Origin: Eimeria necatrix
Lineage: Eukaryota > Apicomplexa > Conoidasida > Eucoccidiorida > Eimeriidae
NCBI RefSeq assembly: GCF_000499385.1
Contig: NW_013654515.1
Span: forward strand, 100,001-123,376
DNA length: 23,376 nucleotides
Direction: 5' to 3'
Shown here piece after piece: positions 19,855 through 23,376 of this stretch. A model generated the notes under the pieces. It was not told the origin of the DNA. It did no database searches and was given only the letters and a program-made list of their open reading frames with translations. The position numbers were made by a program, and so were the translations under genes. Each line of letters begins with the position of its first letter. The stretch's first letter is position 1.

Positions 19855-19856
19855 AA

Positions 19857-19887
<31 letters not shown>

Positions 19888-20095
19888 GGGCCCCCGTAGC
19901 AGCAGCGGGGCCCCCGTAACAGCAACAGGTGCCCACCCAGCAGCAGCAGGGGCCCCCCGCAGCAGCAGCAGCAGCAGGGGCCCCCCGCAGCAGCAGCAGC
20001 AGCAGGAGCCCCCTGCAGCAGCAGCAGCAGTGGGGGCCTCCCGCAGCAGCAGCAGCAGCAGCAGCAGCAGGGGCCCCCAGCAGCAGCAGCAAAAG
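19855..20095. repeat. Composite repeat: CAG runs alternating with GGGGCCCCC
   Basis: About eight units in which three to eight CAG triplets alternate with GGGGCCCCCC or close variants. Both strands are open over much of it because of the repeat composition. Confidence 0.85.
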
Positions 20096-20139
20096 ATCTA
20101 CAGGGTGAGGGGCCCCCGATGGGGCCCCCCAATTCGAAA

Positions 20140-20515
20140 GAAATAAAAAAGTGAAAAGAAATGAAAATTAAAAATAAAAACGGAAAATAAAAAATGAATT
20201 AAAATAAAATTAAAACAAAATTAATAAATGAAAAATAGAAAAGAGGAAAAGAAAAGAAAATGAAAAAAGGAATTCGTAATAATTATTATTTATTCATTTT
20301 CGTAATAAAATGGGGAGTGGAAAATAGAAAAAAAGAAAAAAGAAATAAAAAGAAATAAAAATAAATAAAAATAGAAAGCAATAAGTAAAATAAAAATAGA
20401 AATAAAAAGGAATAGAAATGAAAAGAAATGAAAATAAAAATAAATAAAAATAAATAAAAATAAAAACAAAGAGAACTAAAAATAAATAAATAAATGCAAA
20501 AAGATAAAAAGACAA
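20140..20515. repeat. A-rich tract of AAATAAAA/AAAGAAAT units
   Basis: Simple sequence of short A-rich units (AAATAAAAATAAATAAAAAT, AAAAGAAATGAAAA), with little C on the plus strand. It stands out as an AT-rich block in a GC-rich spacer. No gene is seen in it. Confidence 0.85.
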
Positions 20516-20574
20516 AAAAGGAATTCAGGCTTTTTAGAGGCTCTCACATAGTTCCATTATTTCTCATGCGCTGC

Positions 20575-21010
20575 AGCAGCAGCAGAAAAGGCAGCAGCAG
20601 CAGCAGAAACAGCAGCAGCAGCAGCAGCTGCAGAAAACGCAGCAGCAGCAGTAGAAGCGAGAGCAGCAGCAGCAGAAAACACAGCAGCAGCAGAAACGAC
20701 AGCAGCTGCAGCAGCAGAAAGCGCAGGAGCAGTTGAAACGACAGCAGCAGCAGCAGCAAAAAACGCAGCAGCAGCAGCAGTAGAAACGACAGCAGCAGCA
20801 GCAGCAGAAAACGCAGCAGCAGCAGCAACAGATACGACAGCAGCAGCAGCAGCAGCAGAAAAGCCAGCAGCAGCAGCAGCAGCAAAGGTTCGCAGGCGCC
20901 TGCTGCTGCTGCGCCACTCGTGCTGCAGCAGAAAAGACAGCAGATTTGTCTCTTGGGATTTCTTTGAAGCAGCAAAAAGATGACTACCGCATGCAACTGA
21001 ATTTGTCTAC

Positions 21011-21064
<54 letters not shown>

Positions 21065-21075
21065 ACAGCAGCAGT
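20575..21075. repeat. Composite repeat: CAG runs separated by (A)GAAAACG or AGAAACGA
   Basis: About fifteen units of three to six CAG triplets followed by AAAACG, TAGAAACGA or similar, ending in a longer CAG run at 21013-21074. It is open in some frames only because of its triplet structure. Confidence 0.8.
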
Positions 21076-21948
21076 AGGCACAGCAGCAGCCCTTAGGGCC
21101 TCATTGGGTCCCTGGGCCACGGAGGCCTTGCCTGCAGCCGCTGCTGCTGCTGCAGCGACAGCTCCTGCTGCTGCTGCTGCTGCAGCTGCTGCTGCTGCTG
21201 CTGCGCAACGCGTCTGCGGCGCTGGAGGCGTGGCTTTTGGTTTTTTTTTGCAGTTAAGGAGTAAAACTTTCTCCTTTTAATTTAAAACAAAGAATTGAAA
21301 GTTTAAAAACCATTTTTTGCTGCTGAGGAGCTGTGGGGCCCCCATTTAAGAGGGTCTTTTGGGGAAGTTTGGGCAGCGCCTTTACAGCCAAGTGGCCAGT
21401 GGCTAATAAGCCAGCGGTGTCTGGCCCCCGAGAGCCCCTCTAGAGGCCCAGAGGCAGCCCCAGACAAGCTGGGAGTCTTTTAAATGTTTTTTAAAATGTT
21501 TTAAAATGCATTTGAAGTGCATTTTGGGGGCGAAGCGGCGGAGAAATAGGGGCGGGAGGCGCCTGCTGCTGCTGCTGCGGCTGCTGCAGCAGCTGCTGCG
21601 GCTGCCGGGCGCGGCGCCTCTGCGCGCCGCTGGCGCTTATTTATATTCAAAATGGAGCTTTCGAAAAGACTTTTAATTTGAAATAAAGATTGCGGCGAGT
21701 TGAAGTGGGAATTGGGAAAAAGGAGCCGCTGAGTGCCTGTGGCGCGTCTCGGGGTGGCTGGCCGGCGGTGCGGCCGCGCGGCCGGGGCAAGTGGCTGGGG
21801 CGTTGCGCCCGGCTTTGCGGCGGAAGAAGGGGAAAAGTTGAACAGTAAAAGAAGTTAAAAAGGAAAAAGAAAAAGACTTTAACTTGTGCGGTTGTTGCGG
21901 CGGTTGGCGGGGCCAGGAGGACCGTCGGGGCCCGCTCACGGAGCAGCC

Positions 21949-21987
<39 letters not shown>

Positions 21988-22155
21988 GTGCTGCTGCAGC
22001 GCGCCTGCGGCTCCCGCGAGGCTCGTTGAGTTTGCAAAAGCAAAACAAAAGTGGATTTTGCAATAATTTGGGATTTAGGGCTTTCTTTAGAGCCCCGGAG
22101 CGCGGGATCTGGCGGTAAGGGCGGCTGTCTGTCTGTGGCCTTCCCCCGGCCGGTG

Positions 22156-22189
<34 letters not shown>

Positions 22190-22262
22190 CTGCTGCTGCT
22201 GCTGCTGGCGGGGTTCGTTGGGCTTGTCTGGGCCTGAGGATTTGGAAAGGGAAATTTTGGAA

Positions 22263-23376
22263 ATGGAAAGCTTCAAGAGGAGGCCGGAGGGCCCGGCGGG
22301 GCCTGTGGGGGCCCCCGGGGTGGCCGGGGGCAGCAGCAACGGGTACGTGGGCGGGCCTGGGAGCAGCAGCAGCAGCAGCTACGGGCCTCCGAAGCGGGCG
22401 CGGGTGGCGGGCGCAGCAGCAGCAAGCGAAGAAGCTGCTGCTGCTGCTGCTGCTGCTGCAGCAGCAGAGGGGGGCCCCCCAGTGCTGCCAGTTTGCCTCT
22501 TGGTCTCGGACAACATCGCGGGGGCCCTCATCGGCAAGGGCGGCAGCACAGTCCGCGAGATCGAGCGGGCCACAGGTGCACGGATTTTCGTGCAGCGGAA
22601 CTCTTTGGGGCCCCCCGAGTTGGCTGCAGCGAAGCAGGCCGTGCAGGAGACTGCGGGGGCCCTGGGGGGCCCCCTGGGGGCCCCCCTGGGGGCCCCCCTC
22701 GCCCTCGACGTGGCCAAGATCGTGGCCATCGGGGGCCCCCAGCAGCAGCAAGTGCAGCAGGCGCTGCAGCAAGTGCTGGCCCTCAGCTGCAGCCACCCCA
22801 CACACGCGGGCCAAGCTGCTGCTGCGCTGCTGCTGGTGCCGCAGCGCAGCGTGGGGGGCCTCGTGGGGCAGCGGGGAAAGACAATAGAAGAGTTAAGTTT
22901 AAAGTCCAACACTCAAATAAGAATAGTCCCTGGAGTTGCTGCAGCAAACGGAGACAGGGCCCTCTGCATAGCAGCGCAGCAGCAGCAGCAGCTTGCTGCT
23001 GCCATTCAGCTGCTGCTGCAGCAGCTGCAGCACCTGCTGGCTGCTCGCAGGATAGGGCCCCCCGACTTGGAGTTCCTCCTCGCTTTGGCTTCTTCTGCGC
23101 AGCCCCGGGGGCCCCGGGGGCCCCGGGCTCTGGGGCCCCAAGGGGGGCCCCAGGGGGGGCCCCTGGGGCCCCTGGGGGGCCCCCTCCCCGCCGTGGTCCC
23201 GCTGGGGGCCCCCTCCCCGGGGGGCCCCCCGGGCTTCTTCTCCTCGCCGGGCGCCTGGGGCCCCTCCTCCTCTTCTCCGGGGGGCCCCCTCGCAGCGGCC
23301 TCCCCGCACGGGGTGCAGGGGGGGCCCCCGGGGGCCCCCGGGGGCCCCGCCGCGCCCGGGGCCCCCGGGGCCCCCG
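22263..23376 (+). CDS. KH-domain RNA-binding protein (5' complete, runs off the right edge)
   Basis: The frame opens after a stop at 22116-22118. The first in-frame Met is at 22263 (GAAATGG), giving MESFKRRPEGPAG. At least 371 residues are visible with no stop and no intron needed. KH domain 1 spans about residues 73-130, with LLVSDNIAGALIGKGGSTVR; the GKGG loop is at residues 91-94. KH domain 2 spans about 188-250, with LLVPQRSVGGLVGQRGKTIE; the GQRG loop is at 202-205, followed by TQIRIV. GXXG loops contact single-stranded nucleic acid in this fold. The arrangement resembles PCBP/NOVA-type proteins, but the exact subfamily cannot be set. The Ser/Ala-rich N-terminus contains a possible basic nuclear signal (PPKRARV). 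After residue 275 the protein becomes Gly/Pro/Ala-rich, encoded by GGGGGCCCC repeats, and is still open at the window end. Confidence 0.88.
   Translation, partial: MESFKRRPEGPAGPVGAPGVAGGSSNGYVGGPGSSSSSSYGPPKRARVAGAAAASEEAAAAAAAAAAAEGGPPVLPVCLLVSDNIAGALIGKGGSTVREIERATGARIFVQRNSLGPPELAAAKQAVQETAGALGGPLGAPLGAPLALDVAKIVAIGGPQQQQVQQALQQVLALSCSHPTHAGQAAAALLLVPQRSVGGLVGQRGKTIEELSLKSNTQIRIVPGVAAANGDRALCIAAQQQQQLAAAIQLLLQQLQHLLAARRIGPPDLEFLLALASSAQPRGPRGPRALGPQGGPQGGPLGPLGGPLPAVVPLGAPSPGGPPGFFSSPGAWGPSSSSPGGPLAAASPHGVQGGPPGAPGGPAAPGAPGAP
22650..22705. repeat. GGGGGCCCCCCT repeat between the KH domains
   Basis: About four in-frame units coding for GALGGPLGAPLGAPLA, in the linker between or inside KH domain 1's C-terminal part. 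It is the same self-complementary unit as in NOC2 exon 1. Confidence 0.85.
23098..23376. repeat. GC-extreme GGGGGCCCC tract in the KH gene
   Basis: Almost only G and C, in runs of three to seven, with in-frame Gly/Pro/Ala codons. It reaches the window edge, which may reflect a hard-to-assemble boundary. Confidence 0.85.

Larger units (their letters stand above)
19401..22262. other. Repeat-filled divergent spacer between NOC2 and the KH gene
   Basis: No exon is supported. In order it holds CTG runs (19415-19470, 19681-19715), a CAG/GGGGCCCC composite repeat (about 19855-20095), an A-rich tract (20140-20515), a CAG/GAAAACG composite (about 20575-21075), a CTG patch (21140-21205), and 1 kb of mixed sequence with AT-rich (21240-21320, 21480-21515) and GC-rich patches before the KH start. 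Promoters for both genes should lie here, but none is recognisable by eye. Confidence 0.6.

Noticed and set aside
21647..22814. Minus-strand Pro/Ala/Ser-rich frames opposite the KH gene
   Set aside because: Antisense to the KH domains, which carry recognisable GXXG loops on the plus strand.
1..23376. tRNA, rRNA, transposase or reverse-transcriptase genes
   Set aside because: I looked for conserved motifs and cloverleaf-like stretches by eye and saw none. Subtle ones could be missed without a search.

Overview
The window looks like nuclear DNA of an apicomplexan, most probably a species of Eimeria. Three signs support this: uninterrupted CAG/CTG runs in almost every interval, coding and non-coding; short interstitial arrays of the plant/apicomplexan-type telomere unit TTTAGGG/CCCTAAA; and intron-containing genes whose proteins carry long runs of Ala, Gln and Ser. 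These are described hallmarks of repeat-rich Eimeria segments. No bacterial features, rRNA or tRNA genes were seen. Because CAG runs are open in many frames on both strands, most long open frames here are repeat shadows. I called genes by protein-family similarity recalled from knowledge, plus splice sites whose reading phase agrees exactly.

Layout. (1) 685-4345, plus strand: the 3' two-thirds of a TM9 superfamily (nonaspanin) membrane protein in six exons, continuing off the left edge. (2) 5146-7745, minus: a mitochondrial large-subunit ribosomal protein L47/uL29m gene in five exons, convergent with TM9. (3) 9051-14013, plus: a very large, low-complexity protein of unknown function, divergent from L47. 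(4) 15048-15735, minus: a small basic protein resembling the C-terminal half of the PRKRIP1 (DUF1168) spliceosomal family. (5) 16066-19400, minus: a nucleolar complex protein 2 (NOC2) homologue in four exons. (6) 22263-23376, plus: a KH-domain RNA-binding protein, running off the right edge. NOC2 and the KH gene diverge from a 2.9 kb repeat-filled spacer.

The genes do not form one pathway. They are ordinary housekeeping genes (endomembrane, mitochondrial ribosome, ribosome biogenesis, probable RNA binding) plus one lineage-specific repeat-rich protein. The unusual feature is the architecture. Telomere-like arrays sit inside introns, often a few bases from the splice sites. In one L47 intron two arrays lie in inverted orientation and could pair into a hairpin. 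Many acceptors lie at the edge of CAG runs, where the exact AG is ambiguous by multiples of three bases. Exon junctions below come from phase and family similarity and are not confirmed by transcripts.
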